A stretch of DNA of 64,000 nucleotides. It comes from Hippasteria phrygiana (taxonomy: Eukaryota > Echinodermata > Asteroidea > Valvatida > Goniasteridae). The stretch is from NCBI GenBank assembly GCA_037893225.1, contig JAZGUH010000103.1:62001-126000 (forward strand), given 5' to 3'. Of the stretch, positions 1 through 12,521 are shown in pieces (the stretch's first letter is position 1; every line of letters starts with the position of its first letter). Position numbers and translations under genes: made by a program. The notes below the pieces were generated by a model. It was not told where the DNA came from. It did not search any database and worked only from the letters and a program-made list of their open reading frames with translations.

Positions 1-3000
1 CCAGAACAATCTTCAGCTCCTCAGACCCAAGTTCAGCCAAATGATGGCCGAGACAAGCGAGTAGGTTTTTCGAACGAATTTTAATGCATTCCCACATAAG
101 TGCACATGATATACAATGGACTAGCCGAGACCCCCACCACGCAACTTAGGCCCAAAATGAGGGAATTTTTCGATCTGATGTTAAACGAAATTGCGCACAA
201 TCTTGATAATGTTGGAAAAAGGGACTCCTCAGCAACATCCAGACCAATTTCCAGCTCCACAGACCCCAGTTCAGTAGAATGATGGCCGAGATAAGCGAGT
301 AGGTTTTTCGAACGTATTTTTCTGCATTCCCGCATAAGTGCACATGCTATACAATGGACTAGCAAAGACCCCCACCACGCAACTTAGGCCCAAAATGAGG
401 GAATTTTTCCATCTGATGTTTAACCAAATTGCGCACAATCTTGATAATGTTGGAAAGAGGGACTCATCAGCAACATCCAGAACAATCTCCAGCTCCTCAG
501 ACCCAAGTTCAGCCGAATGATGGCCGAGATAAGAGAGTAGTTTTTTTCGAACTGAATTTGTTTGCATTCCCGGTTAAGTGTACATGCTATACAATGGACT
601 AGCCGAGACCCCCACCACGCAACTTGGGCCCCAAATGAGGGCGTTTTTTGATCTGATGTTGAACGAAATTGCGCACAATCTTGATACTGATGGAAAGAGG
701 GACTCATCAGCAACATCCAGAACAATCTTCAGCTCTTCAGACCCAAGTTCAGCCAAATGATGGCCGAGGCAAGCGAGTTGGTTTTTCGAACGAATTTTAA
801 TGCATTCCCCCATAAGTGCACATGATATACAATGGACTAGCCGAGACCCCCACCACGCAACTTCGGACAAAAATGAGGGAATTTTTCGATCTGATTTTTA
901 ACTAAATTGCGCACAATCTTGACACTGATGGAAAGAGGGACTCCTCAGCAACATCCAGACCAATTTTCAGCTCCTCAGACCGAAGTTCAGCCAAATGATG
1001 GCCGAGACAAGCGAGTAGGTTTTTCGAACGAATTTATCTGCATTCCTGCATAAGTGCACATGATTATACAATGGACTAGCCGAGACACCTGCTACGCAAC
1101 TTAGGCCCAAAATTAGGGAATTTTTCTAACTGATGTTTAACGAAATTGAGCACAATCGTGATACTGTTGGAAAGAGGGACTCCTCAGCAACATCCAGACG
1201 AATTTCCAGCTCCAAGGACCCCAGTTCAGCCGAATGGTGGCCGAGATAAGCGAGTAGTTTCATTTTACTGTTTTTTTTCTTCTGCAATCCCGATTAAGTG
1301 TACATGCTGTACAAAGGACTAGCCGAGACCCCCACCACGCAACTTAGGCCCAAAATGAAGGGCGTTTTTCGATCTGATGTTTAACGAAATTGAGCACAAT
1401 CGTGATACTGTTGGAAAGAGGGACTGCTCAGCAACATCCAGACGAATTTCCAGCTCCACAGACCCAAGTTCAGCCGAATGATGGCCGAGATAAGCGAGTA
1501 GGTTTTTCGAACGTATTTTTCTGCAATCCCGCATAAGTGCACATGCTATACAATGGACTAGCAGATAGAGACCCCCACCACGCAACTTAGGCCCAACATG
1601 AGGGAATTTTTCGATCTGATGTTTAACCAAATTGCGCCCAATCTTGATACTGATGGAAAGAGGGACTCATCAGCAACATCCAGAACAATCTTCAGCTCCT
1701 TAGACCCAAGTTCAGCCAAATGATCACAGAGATACGCGAGTAGGTTTTTCGAACGTTTTTTTCTGCATTTCCGCATGAGTGTACATGCTATACAATGGAC
1801 TAGCCGAGACCCCCACCACGCAACTTAGGCCCAAAATGAAGGCGTTTTTCGAGCTGATGTTAAACGAAATTGCGCACAATCTTGATAATGTTGGAAAAAG
1901 GGACTCCTCAGCAACATCCAGACCAATTTCCAGCTCCACAGACCACAGTTCAGCAGAATGATGGCCGAGATATGCGAGTAGTTTTTTTTCGAACTGATTT
2001 TTTCTGCATTCCCGATTAAGTGCACATGCTATGCAATGGACTGCCCAAGACCCCCACAACGCAACATGGGCCTTAAATGAGGGCGTTTTGCGATCTGATG
2101 TTGTACGAAATTACGCACAATCTTGCTACTAATCGAAAGAGGGACTCCTCAGCAACATCCAGACCAATTTTCAGCTCCTCAGACCCAAGTTCAGCCAAAT
2201 GATGGCCGAGACAAGCGAGTAGGTTTTTCGAACGAATTTATCTGCATTCCTGCATAAGTGCACATGATTATACAATGGACTAGCCGAGACCCCCACCACG
2301 CAACTTAGGCCCAAAATTCGGGAATTTTTCTATCTGATGTTTAACGAAATTGCGCACAATCTTGATACTGTTGGAAAGAGGGACTGCTCAGCAACATCCA
2401 GACCAATTTCCAGCTCCACAGACCGAAGTTCAGCCGAATGATGGCCGAGATAAGAGAGTAATATTTTTCGAACTGATTTTGTCTGCATTCCCGGTTAAGT
2501 GTACATGCTATACAATGGACTAGCCGAGACCCCACCACGCAACTTGGGCCCCAAATGAGGGCGTTTTTTGATCTGATGTTGAACGAAATTACGCACAATC
2601 CTGATACTGTTGGAAAGAGGGATTCATCAGCAACATCCAGACCAATCTCCAGCTCCTCAGACCCAAGTTCAGCCAAATGATGGCAGAGATAAGCGAGTAG
2701 GTTTCTCGAACGATTTTTTCTGCATTCCCGCATGAGTGCACATACTATACAATGGACTAGCCGAGACCCCCACCACGCAACTTGGGCCCAAAATGAGGGA
2801 TTTTTTCGATCTGATGTTTAACTAAATTGCGCACAATCTTGACACTGATGAAAAGAGGGACTCCTCAGCAACATCCAGACTAATTTCCAGCTCCACAGAC
2901 CCCAGTTCAGCCGAATGATGGCCGAGATAAGCGAGTAGGTTTTTCGAACGTATTTTTCTGCATTCCCGCATAAGGGCACATGCTATACAATGGACTAGCA

Positions 3001-5308
3001 GATAGAGACCCCCACCACGCAACTTAGGCCCAAAATGAGGGAATTTTTCCATCTGATGTTTAACCAAATTGCGCACAATCTTGATACTTTTGGAAAGAGG
3101 GACTCATCAGCAACATCCAGAACAATCTTCAGCTTCTCAGACCCAAGTTCAGCCAAATGATGACCGAGATAAGCGAGTAGGTTTTTCGAACGTTTTTTTC
3201 TGCATTTCCGCATGAGTGTACATGCTATACAATGGACTAGCCGAGACCCCCACCACGCAACTTAGGCCCAAAATTAAGGCGTTTTTCGATCTGATGTTAA
3301 ACGAAATTGCGCACAATCTTGATAATGTTGGAAAAAGGGACTCCTCAGCAACATCCAGACCAATTTGCAGCTCCACAGACCCCAGTTCAGCAGAATGATG
3401 GCCGAGATATGCGAGTAGTTTTTTTTTTCGAACTGATTTTTTCTGCATTCCCGATTAAGTGCACATGCTATGCAATGGACTGGCCGAGACCCCACCACGC
3501 AACGTGGGCCTTAAATGAGGGCGTTTTTCGATCTGATGTTGTACGAAATTGCGCACAATCTTGATAATGTTGGAAAAAGAGACTCCTCAGCAACATCCAG
3601 ACCAATTTCCAGCTCCACGGACCCCAGTTCAGCAGAATGATGGCCGAGATAAGCGAGTATTTTTTTCGAACGTATTTTTCTGCATTCCCGCATAAGTGCA
3701 CATGCTATACAATGGACTAGCCGAGACCCCCACCACGCAACTTAGGCCAAAAATGAAGGCGTTTTTCGATTTGATGTTAAACGAAATTGCGCACAATCTT
3801 GATAATGTTGGAAAAAGAGACTCCTCAGCAACATCCAGACCAATTTTCAGCTCCACGGACCCCAGTTCAGCAGAATGATGGCCGAGATAAGCGAGTATTT
3901 TTTTTTTAAACTGATTTTTTCTGCATTATCGATTAAGTGTACATGCTATGCAATGGACTGGCCGAGACCCCCACCACGCAACTTGGGTTCCAAATGAGGG
4001 CGTTTTTCGGTCTGACGTTGAACGAAATCACGCATAATCTTGATACTTATGGAAAGAGGGACTCATCAGCAACATCCAGACTAATCTTCAGCTCCTCAGG
4101 CCCAAGTTCAGCCAAATGATGGCCGAGACAAGCGAGTAGGTTTTTCGAACGAATTTGTCTGCCTTCCCGCATAAGTGCACATGCTATACAATGGTTTAGC
4201 CGAGACCCCCACCACGCAACTTAGGCCCAAAATGAGGGAATTTTTCGATCTGATGTTTAACCAAATTGCGCACAATCTTGATACTGATGGAAAGAGGGAC
4301 TTCTCAGCAACATCCAGACCAATTTCCTGCTCCGTAGGCCCAAGTTAAGCCAAATGATGGAGGAGACAAGCGAGTAGGTTTTTCGAACGAATTTTTCTGC
4401 ATTCCCGCATAAGTGCACATGTTATACAATGGACGAGCCGAGACCCCCACCACGCAACTTGGGCCCCAAATGAGGGCGTTTTTCGATCTGACATTGAACG
4501 AAATTGCGCACAATCTTGATACTGATGGGAAGAGGGACTCCTCACCAACATCCAGACCAATTTCCAGCTCCACAGACCCCAGTTCAGCCGAATGGTGGCC
4601 GAGATAAGCGAGTAGGTTTTTCGAACGTATTTTTCTGCATTCCCGCATAAGTGCACATGCTATACAATGGACTAGCCGAGACCCACACCACGCAACTTGG
4701 GTTCCAAATGAGGGCGTTTTTCGGTCTGACGTTGAACGAAATCACGCATAATCTTGATACTTATGGAAAGAGGGACTCATCAGCAACATCCAGACTAATC
4801 TTCAGCTCCTCAGGCCCAAGTTCAGCCAAATGATGGCCGAGACAAGCGAGTAGGTTTTTCGAACGAATTTGTCTGCCTTCCCGCATAAGTGCACATGCTA
4901 TACAATGGTTTAGCCGAGACCCCCACCACGCAACTTAGGCCCAAAATGAGGGAATTTTTCGATCTGATGTTTAACCAAATTGCGCACAATCTTGATACTG
5001 ATGGAAAGAGGGACTTCTCAGCAACATCCAGACCAATTTCCTGCTCCGTAGGCCCAAGTTAAGCCAAATGATGGAGGAGACAAGCGAGTAGGTTTTTCGA
5101 ACGAATTTTTCTGCATTCCCGCATAAGTGCACATGTTATACAATGGACGAGCCGAGACCCCCACCACGCAACTTGGGCCCCAAATGAGGGCGTTTTTCGA
5201 TCTGACATTGAACAAAATTGCGCACAATCTTGACACTGATGGAAAGAGGGACTCATCAGCAACATCCAGACCAATTTCCAGCTCCACAGACCCCAGTTCA
5301 GCCGAATG
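1..5308. repeat. Tandem satellite, ~240-bp monomer (array 1)
   Basis: About 22 head-to-tail monomers with a period near 238-241 bp. Landmarks recur in each unit: CATGCTATACAATGGACTAG, then CCCCCACCACGCAACTT, then GCGCACAATCTTGATA, then CAGCAACATCCAGA, then GATGGCCGAGATAAGCGAG. Monomers differ by roughly 5-15 percent. Many carry a 60-codon plus-strand ORF running from the ATG in CACATGCTATAC to the TGA in GAATGATGG, but others break it with TAA in TTTAACTAAATTG, so I do not read it as a gene. The array starts before the window and stops abruptly at 5308, in the middle of a monomer. Confidence 0.95.
3937..5307. repeat. Higher-order repeat: 714-bp trimer of satellite monomers, two copies
   Basis: The block starting at 3937 recurs at 4651 with almost no change, an offset of 714 bp or three monomers. 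The third monomers (4413 and 5127 onward) differ by a few bases. Such local near-identity inside a diverged array indicates recent unequal exchange at the array edge. Confidence 0.8.
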
Positions 5309-5567
5309 CCCAGTAAACACAACATAAACGGCCCGATTATGGGCCAATTCCGGCTGCATTAACGTCCCAATGTTGGCTGCCAATAACGGCCCAGTACAAT
5401 TTTGCACATTGGCGCATTATCGGCCCAATGCTGGCTGCCGGAACCGGGCCATTAACGGCCCTGTAATGGGCCGTTTTCATCAGCCAGCATATGGCCCGGT
5501 AGCCGGCATTGGCCCAGTATTGGCCTTTAATGGTCCATTAGCGGCTTATTACCGGCTCCGTTCCGTA
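5309..5567. repeat. GGCC-rich palindromic repeat at the satellite edge
   Basis: The sequence is dense in GGCC, TGGGCC and CCGGC words arranged as imperfect inverted repeats, for example CCCAATGCTGGCTGCC answered by CAGCCAGCATATGGCCC. It abuts the last satellite monomer directly. A related block sits beside the isolated satellite fragment at 51236. It looks like the subterminal region of a transposon, but I see no clear terminal repeat or target duplication. Confidence 0.6.
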
Positions 5568-5644
5568 CCCCCTACCCACCCACCCCCCCCCCCCCCCCGT
5601 ACCCGTACCCGTACCCGTACCCGTCTCCCCCCCCCCCCCCCCCC
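5568..5644. repeat. Poly-C tracts around a GTACCC hexamer repeat
   Basis: Two long C runs flank four to five GTACCC units. The minus strand is G-rich and could form G-quadruplexes; the plus strand could form an i-motif. The tract is about five bases longer in the second copy of the duplication, so it is length-unstable or hard to sequence. Confidence 0.9.
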
Positions 5645-6370
5645 TTCGTAACGGTACAGGCGTCCTCGACATACTGAACAATTATTTTGTTCTGAACGGG
5701 ATCTAATCAGACGACAAATGGAAGATACACCGGCCTTTGGCGGCCATCTCCCATTTCTTTCCTGATACAACCCTATTAGAATAATTGGACACTGTACATC
5801 AAGTTATTGTGCCTGTGTCATTTGCAATTAATAACAACCTAGTCATTTACATTTTAGGAGAAAGCACAGATGTAGTTTGTTAAATTTACCTCAACAGTTT
5901 TTCGGTTTATTCTATACGAACACCACAATTAATGCAAATAAAGTTTAATAGAACCATTGCCTACCATTTTTCCGCGAACTGATATTATTAATCTTTGAAA
6001 GATTGTTGTTAAGTTACAGTTGTTAATGTTCTTTGTCAACAGGGTGTACTTCGGGACATACACTAAAGCTCTAAATGATTTACCGGTCAAATCTAGTTGT
6101 CACATGCAATCACTTTAAATTGAGTCAAAAGAAGGGGGGGGAATGTAGTGTCTTTAATACATGCACATAACATGATAATTAGTTGATTCCTGACAAATGC
6201 ATATGTACTATACATGTAATGGGGATTTCATATGCATATAGGTAAAGTTCAGTTTTGCAGTGTTTAATATTGACAGGAACATTTGAAACCAAAATTAAAC
6301 TTCAAATTAAATGTACAGGCAATTTTACTGACAATGGGGCAGCAATTTTCCTATTAAGGTATTATGAAGT
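5645..6370. other. No recognisable feature
   Basis: AT-rich intergenic sequence. I see no exon with flanking splice sites, no tandem repeat and no convincing terminal inverted repeat. A short G run lies near 6135. Confidence 0.5.
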
Positions 6371-6651
6371 ACACCACCAAGAATGAATTCTTGAATTCCC
6401 TCCTGGTGAATGGATTTGATACATGTAGTATAGGAAAAGATTCTTGGAAAAATGGCAAGTGTGTCTACTTGTGTAAATGTAAATACATGTGAACATAATC
6501 TAGTCTCAGTGGCACTATTGAGAAACCAAAACAAGTGGCAAGAAAATCAATGGATTAGTTGTAAAAATAATTCTAACAATAATGTTCCCAATCATGGTAT
6601 TATTAAACATGCCACCAGGAATGAATTCAAGAATTCACTACTAGTGGTGTG
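6371..6651. mobile_element. MITE-like inverted repeat
   Basis: Arms of about 39 bp face each other around a ~200-bp core. The inner part, TGAATTCTTGAATTC followed by TCCTGGTG at 6384-6409, is answered in reverse complement at 6612-6637 with three mismatches, and an ACACCAC motif continues outward on both sides. No target duplication was identified. Confidence 0.5.
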
Positions 6652-6801
6652 TTGAAAATGGATGAAACGCCTAAAGATGCATTATTTTTCTATACTAATA
6701 CAGTGGAACGCCGCTATAACCAACATCGCGGAATCCACAGATTTTGTTCAGTATAAACGATCATTCGGTATACCGATTTTCAGCCACGGGTTACTTATTT
6801 A

Positions 6802-7407
6802 GGGACACATTGCCTTCAAATGTCATGAAATTTTGCTGTTTAGAAACGTTCCTTATCTTTGATAAGAGTTGTTCATGCAAAAAAACACGTATAATGTGTT
6901 GTAATTAGTGAGTAGTGATTACAAAAAAAAAAATTGTGTGCTTACCCCTGACATCTGACCCGCGAAACATAGACTTATTTCCAGTCTTAAATACCACCGT
7001 CTAAATAATGCGCAAAATACGCTGTGAGAGTCTTTAGGCTGGCACCGCAGCCAGTGGCCTTGTGAACCTATCAGATGATCGCCAGGTACAATTCTCTGGC
7101 TCACGACACATATCGCCAGTGCATGCTGCGCGCCGTGCCACCACAGTACATCAAAATGGATCAACAGAACGTACTTCAACCAGATGCGACTGGAAATACG
7201 ACTGGTGAACATGGTCCGCCATTTTGTGGAGTCAAAAATTTGGTTCTACAAAATGGCGGACCGTTATTTGTCACGAAATTAAACAAAAACCACGCAATTT
7301 GAAGGGATAGTTATGTGAATCTTTATATTCTACTTTTCAAAAAGCTTCCCAACCATATCCATTTCAGTTTTATAGCCTAAATCGCAACATCCAAAGCAAT
7401 GTGTCCC
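6802..7407. mobile_element. 606-bp TIR element nested in the pogo-like MITE
   Basis: The left end GGGACACATTGCCTT is matched by the reverse complement of the right end, GGGACACATTGCTTTG. Both sides are flanked by TTTA (6798-6801 and 7408-7411), a 4-bp target duplication, or possibly a decayed TTAA. No transposase ORF is visible. Confidence 0.7.
7213..7262. repeat. Perfect 15-bp-stem hairpin
   Basis: GGTCCGCCATTTTGT (7213-7227) is exactly complementary to ACAAAATGGCGGACC (7248-7262) across a 20-base loop. It lies inside the nested element and is probably part of its internal structure. Confidence 0.85.
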
Positions 7408-8194
7408 TTTAAGGATTACTTTAAACATGTGCCGGCTATTGAATCATGTAATTACATGTTCATACATTCTAAAGCAACAGTTGGCTTTTCATAATAGCCA
7501 CCTGTCACTCTTCAACATGAAGCTGCGGCCGTTTGGGAATTACAAACAGCCCAAATACCCTGTACATTTTTGTATCCGTTTTTTTTCCCCCCAACAACAA
7601 TGTTCGGTAAGTTTTGTACACAAAATTTGGGAGCCAAGGATGATGTTCGGTATAGCCGAATGTTCGGTATAGCGGTGTTTAGTATAGCGGAGTTCCACTG
7701 TAATGTCTTTCTCCCAGATTCAATGTCCGACTTCAGGCAATCAAACAATTCCTGTGTAAAATGCCCATGTAGAATGGTCTAATCAGCTGTTTCTGCCACT
7801 GCCCTCTGCTCTCTCTCTGTTTACGACCTCCGTGTTTGTCACTGGCGCCCCTCAGCCACACCATTACCTCTCTCTGGACTTCCACTGAAGAGGTCTTTAG
7901 TGTTGGTATCTTTGTTACAGCTCCTGTAAAATGAAATGTAATGAATATCAAATCAAAGCAAATAGAATGGATCTTGAGAACTCGCAGGATTAGCCAATTT
8001 TATTGATGTGGATTCCTGAAGATGGAATGCATTCCCAATCTGCTGATGTCCAACATTTATTTCATTTTTTATGAAGCACAATAAGACTTTGTGATATTTC
8101 CACTGAACTTGTGTTGCTTCCACAAAACTGATGGCTATGAGATTTAGGATAACTGTAAAAGGGATGCTGTTGAAGTCCTGTACAAGCTATAAAA

Positions 8195-8508
8195 TCAGGG
8201 TCCGTTTGATCCTCCGAAGGTTCATTAATCCGAAGGGTCGGTAGTCCAAAGGTTTGAATGTCCGAAATGACAATAGGGTCCGATAGTCTGAAATGATAAT
8301 AGGGTTCGATAGTCCGTTTATATTGTCCATTCATACTATACACATTAATGTTGATTCGGACTATCGAACCTCACTGTCAATTCAGAATATCAAACCTTCT
8401 TGTTGATTCGGACAATCGAGCTGTAACATCTATTCAGACTATCGAGCCTTCGGACCTTATTCAATTTTCAGGAAAAGCAAACCTTCGGACTTAAAGAAAC
8501 CTTCAGAC
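8195..8508. repeat. Foldback region of CGGACTATCGAACCT-type words
   Basis: Motifs such as GGTCCGATAGTC in the first half are answered in reverse by GACTATCGAACC and related words in the second half, around a centre near 8335. Similar words (CTTCGAACTATCGAACC) resume at 9505-9560, so the element at 8511-9496 appears to have inserted into this repeat. It lies in the last intron of the DUF4806 gene. Confidence 0.5.
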
Positions 8509-8510
8509 TA

Positions 8511-9496
8511 AAGCCCCGGTCCCACTAGGACCTGCGATTTCCTGCAACCAGTTCAGTCGTGCGACAAGGCCAGTCGTGCGAAAAGGCCAGTCGTGCGAAA
8601 AGGCCAGTCGTGCGAAAAGGCCAGTCGTGCGAAAAGGCCAGTCGTGCGAAAAGGCCAGTCGTGCGAAAAGGCCAGTCGTGCGAAAAGGCCAGTCGTGCGA
8701 AAAGGCCAGTCGTGCGAAAAGGCCAGTCGTGCGAAAAGGCCAGTCGTCGTGCGAAAAGGCCAGTCGTGCGAAAAGGCCAGTCGTGCGAAAAGGCCAGTCG
8801 TGCGAAAAGGCCAGTCGTGCGAAAAGGCCAGTCGTGCGAAAAGGCCAGTCGTGCGAAAAGGCCAGTCGTGCGAAAAGGCCAGTCGTGCGAAAAGGCCAGT
8901 CGTGCGAAAAGGCCAGTCGTGCGAAAAGGCCAGTCGTGCGAAAAGGCCAGTCGTGGGTAGTCGTGGATATTTCCTGCCATTTGAGCCTAGCAGTCACATT
9001 GTAAGACCAGTCGTGCGACCTGTAGAAGACTTGTTGCCGACTGATAGCACCACTAATCGCACGACTGTCGCACGACTACCCAAGAATACGTACGAGTGGT
9101 AAAGTCATGTTGCACGACTGGCTACGACCAATGTAACGACTATTCGTACGACTTGTCGTGGAGTCTTGCTTAGTCGTGCAATCAGGTCTACTCACACGAC
9201 AAGTTGTGGAAAGTCGTGCGACTGTCGTACAACAGGAGAATCCTACGATCAGCCACGACAATAAAGGACCACTCAAGACTTGTCCCACGACAATCGCACG
9301 AGCGTCGCACGAATGATATCGAAGACTAGGCTGCGACAAGATGCGACGACTACTTGAGTCGCAGCCAGAATTTCGAACAAGCTCAAAAACCTCTCTGCGA
9401 CTGATTTCAAGACTTGTGGCACGACTTTCCTAAGTTTGCCTACGTTTTCCAGTTGCAAACTGTCGTAAGTTGTATCTCTTAGTAGGACTGGGGCTT
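8511..9496. mobile_element. 986-bp TIR element rich in GTCGTGCGAC motifs
   Basis: The left end AAGCCCCGGTCCCACTAGGA is matched by the reverse complement of the right end, AAGCCCCAGTCCTACTAAGA. TA flanks both sides (8509-8510 and 9497-9498). The body is crowded with GTCG, CGACTG and TCGCACGAC words in both orientations and has no transposase ORF, so it is non-autonomous. The TA target suggests the Tc1/mariner superfamily, but the end sequence is not one I can assign. It contains the 17-bp minisatellite. Confidence 0.7.
8554..8955. repeat. 17-bp minisatellite (GGCCAGTCGTGCGAAAA)n
   Basis: About 23 nearly perfect 17-bp units; one carries a 3-bp CGT insertion near 8742 and the first has ACA for AAA. 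Because the unit has no stop codon in most frames and 17 is not a multiple of three, long ORFs appear in several frames on both strands. These are artefacts of the repeat. The unit is an expansion of the element's own AGTCGTGCGA motif. Confidence 0.95.
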
Positions 9497-10130
9497 TACG
9501 AACCTGCGGGCTAACGAACCTTTGATCTAATAAACCTTCGAACTATCGAACCTATCCAGGAGTAACCAGGAAATCTTTGTTTCATATGGACGTCCCAACT
9601 TAATTGAATTGACATAAACATATATAAATTTAAAACTGGGCCTTACTTATTATAACAGAAGCCAAGGCCAATCGTCCGAATCCTAGCTTTGTGATCCCTG
9701 CATTGCCTTTATAGCCAGCCTTTCCATTCCAATTGTAGCGTAGTGCCAACTGATGATCCATGACGCTCGACATAATACGCCTGACCGCATCTTTCACGGT
9801 ACTTTCACCAACAGTGACAAGGTGGTTTGTCTGTGAAGAAAAGTATTCAGACATTCAAATCTGTATCACGCAATCACAAATCCAAAGCATACAATCAATC
9901 TAAAAATAAAATTGTGCATAGTGATAAACAAAAGCCAAAAGCTGAATTGTTTTAATAGTTCCCTCTGACGAGCTCAGGCGTAACCAGGTTCTTTCAATAC
10001 TTCAATCTTTTTTTTAGCATTCACTTGTCGTTTGGTAAATCTTATTTTAACCCAAACATCAGAAACCATAGATTAAAAGGAAAGGACTGTAAAATCTAAC
10101 AAAGCATACCCTATTTCTTGACCAAATTGT

Positions 10131-10407
10131 CAGTGGCGTATCTGGGGTAGGCAGGTGGGGTTTCGTGTAGGGCTGTTCACTGCTGGGGGAAAAACCTGCC
10201 CTACCTCCCTCGGTGAATTTTTCTTTTGGGTAATCGTAAATGCTTCATTTAATGGCATATTAGCGAAATCCACTAACCAAAAATCGTGGCCCATTGAAAA
10301 ACTTAAAATACCTAATGCTGTCAAAAAATCCAAACACAGTGTTTCAGGCAGTTCAGATGTCGAAACGTCTCAATTTTGTACGCCGTAAAAAGCTGTATAC
10401 GCCACTG
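10131..10407. mobile_element. hAT-type MITE
   Basis: A 277-bp element. Left end CAGTGGCGTATCTGGGG; reverse complement of the right end CAGTGGCGTATACAGC. Flanking 8-mers CAAATTGT (10123-10130) and CCAATTGT (10408-10415) differ at one base and fit an 8-bp hAT target duplication. It sits in the intron between the two DUF4806 core exons. Confidence 0.75.
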
Positions 10408-12496
10408 CCAATTGTTTTAACTAGTCTGGGGCTTGAAAGGTTATAGGGTTAGCGTTTCCTTGACTTACCAACGCATCCCTGGTCTTTTTGGTTTTGAGCT
10501 CCTCTTCAAGCTCCTCAATGTCCTCTTGAGTGCTCAGAGGTAAGGTGTTGTCCTCGGGCAGTTTTTCATCTACATCTCCCAAAAGCTTCACTGCTATTCC
10601 ATTCAGGACTCGTCGTTGGGCCTCTTGCTCCTGCTGAATAGACTTTACTGTCAGCTGAATCTCTGTCACAGCTTTCAGTAGAGTCATCAGTGTTGCTATT
10701 AATAAAATGGGAAAATACAGTAAATTATATGAGAAACAAACCATAATTTGCTTACTTTTCCAACCTTTTTTGAAAGGCTGATTCACCAAACTTGTATTAA
10801 ACCCCTAACGTAGACACTCCAGGACATTTTGGCTAGTAGCCTGCCAGTCGAATCACATTGCATACTTTGTCACTTTGACTTGTGTGGAGAGTGCAGCAAA
10901 GTGGGGGCTGTCAGCACAGATGCACTGTGCAGTATCTGGTAGAGTTAGAGTTAGGGTTAAAGTTAAATTTAATTTTTACTTACCACTGTTGCTTGACATA
11001 TCCCGCTGCCTCTCACCTACAGAAAAAAAGGAAATTTCAGAGAACTATTAGTACATTTACATGCTTTTTATTTATTATTTTTGTGTGTGGGGAAGGGATG
11101 TGGAAGGAGGAAGCCTCATTCATATTTATAATTACATTGTGTTACAGTTACTGACATTTTTAGGTTTTGTACAATGAATAAAACCACGCTCTCTTACAAG
11201 GCAATGCTGCACTGTTTATCTGAATGGACTTTCTGACCACATTGTTCCTCGTGCAATGTTAAGCACACACGGCAGTAATTGCATGCAAATAGTAATTGCC
11301 TTTGCTTTATGGTGCAAGGCTAGGCAGTTTCTTGGCAGGTCAATTGGTACATCAACCAACAAGATTTTTTAAGCAGTAAAATCCCAAATCAAAGTCATCG
11401 TATTCCACTTAAAATCTTCAATCCAAAAATCCCCTAACTTTCTTGAAATGCTTGAAAACAGGGTGACCGGGACCTTAATTGATTCAGGATGGATTGGCTT
11501 TAATCAATTAACAACTGGTGTATTTCAGTCTTTACCTAGTCTTGGGGTGTTAGGCCTAGAGCAAGAAGGGGTATCCGCATCTAAGTCCACATGGTTCATC
11601 GGGGAGATTGACAGAATGGCAGGTGGTGCAGATGGCGATGGGGCTGGTGCCATAGCAGGTTGCCGATGTTTGTTCTTGGGAGCTGGTTCCTGTTCATCTT
11701 CGCTGTCGCTAGATGATGACCACGTAGCAGGTCTCCTTCGTCTTGTAAATGTAACACAAAATAGTCAAGTACATGGATCCACTGAATATTCCACTTAAAT
11801 ATGGTAAATGTAGGACATTTAAAGGTAGTATATACCATTTGCTTTTGCTGTAATGTGAGAAATGAATGGATTTGGTGGTTAGTATTTTATAGCGTGCTAG
11901 CAAATACTGTAACACTGGCCTGTTTAAAGTTTTGCGTGCATAGATGCTGAGAAAATGGAGAAAAAAAATATGTTATAGTCTGGTTCCCTGACCATACCTT
12001 AGACAAAATGCATTTTATAGATTTGAGGGAATTATCAGGTCGGGTAACTAGATTATACATTTCCACTTTTCTTCAAAGCAACAGCACACCAGGTGCCATG
12101 ATTTTTAAGAATGCTTAAAACCCTAACCATCCCTAACCTGCCAAAATCAAACACCCCATTTGTGTTGAATTTTGTGTGATTGGGTGCTGTAGAGCCTTGG
12201 CACCATCACTTTGCATGGGACTTGATGCCCTGATTTTGTCCAAGTACAAAGAATGTGCCATTGGTTTTACTACACAGTGTTGGAGTTTGTGTGGTTAGGG
12301 AAGGATTCTAGTAAAAAGCCTTGGGCTGTTAGGGTTGACTGCTATTTACAAGTCTAGTATGGTATTTCGTAATAATTCAGTAGTTTGGTTATTTATAATT
12401 TTGCAAATGTTTATGTACATGTTTATATACGTCATGGTAAGTATGTGTTCACAATGTTGTGTATATGCCAAAAGTTCCACTTTGGGGTTTGCCACA

Positions 12497-12521
12497 CCCC
12501 CCCCCCCCCCCCCCCCCCCCC
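12497..12521. repeat. Poly-C tract
   Basis: An uninterrupted run of 25 C; the second copy at 44201-44226 has 26. It lies in a DUF4806 intron. Confidence 0.95.

Larger units (their letters stand above)
6701..7700. mobile_element. pogo/Tigger-like MITE carrying a nested insertion
   Basis: The left end is CAGTGGAACGCCGCTATA and the reverse complement of the right end is CAGTGGAACTCCGCTATA. TA dinucleotides flank both ends (6699-6700 and 7701-7702). This type of end and TA target are characteristic of pogo/Tigger elements of the Tc1/mariner superfamily. Subterminal GTTCGGTATAGC motifs repeat at the right end. Without the insert at 6802-7407 the element is about 390 bp and has no transposase ORF, so it is non-autonomous. 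Confidence 0.8.

Noticed and set aside
8554..8955. CRISPR array
   Set aside because: The units are contiguous 17-bp repeats without unique spacers, in an animal genome.
8503..9102. Overlapping ORFs of 133-169 codons across the 17-bp minisatellite
   Set aside because: They are open in several frames on both strands at once, which is a property of a stop-free 17-bp repeat, and they end soon after leaving it.
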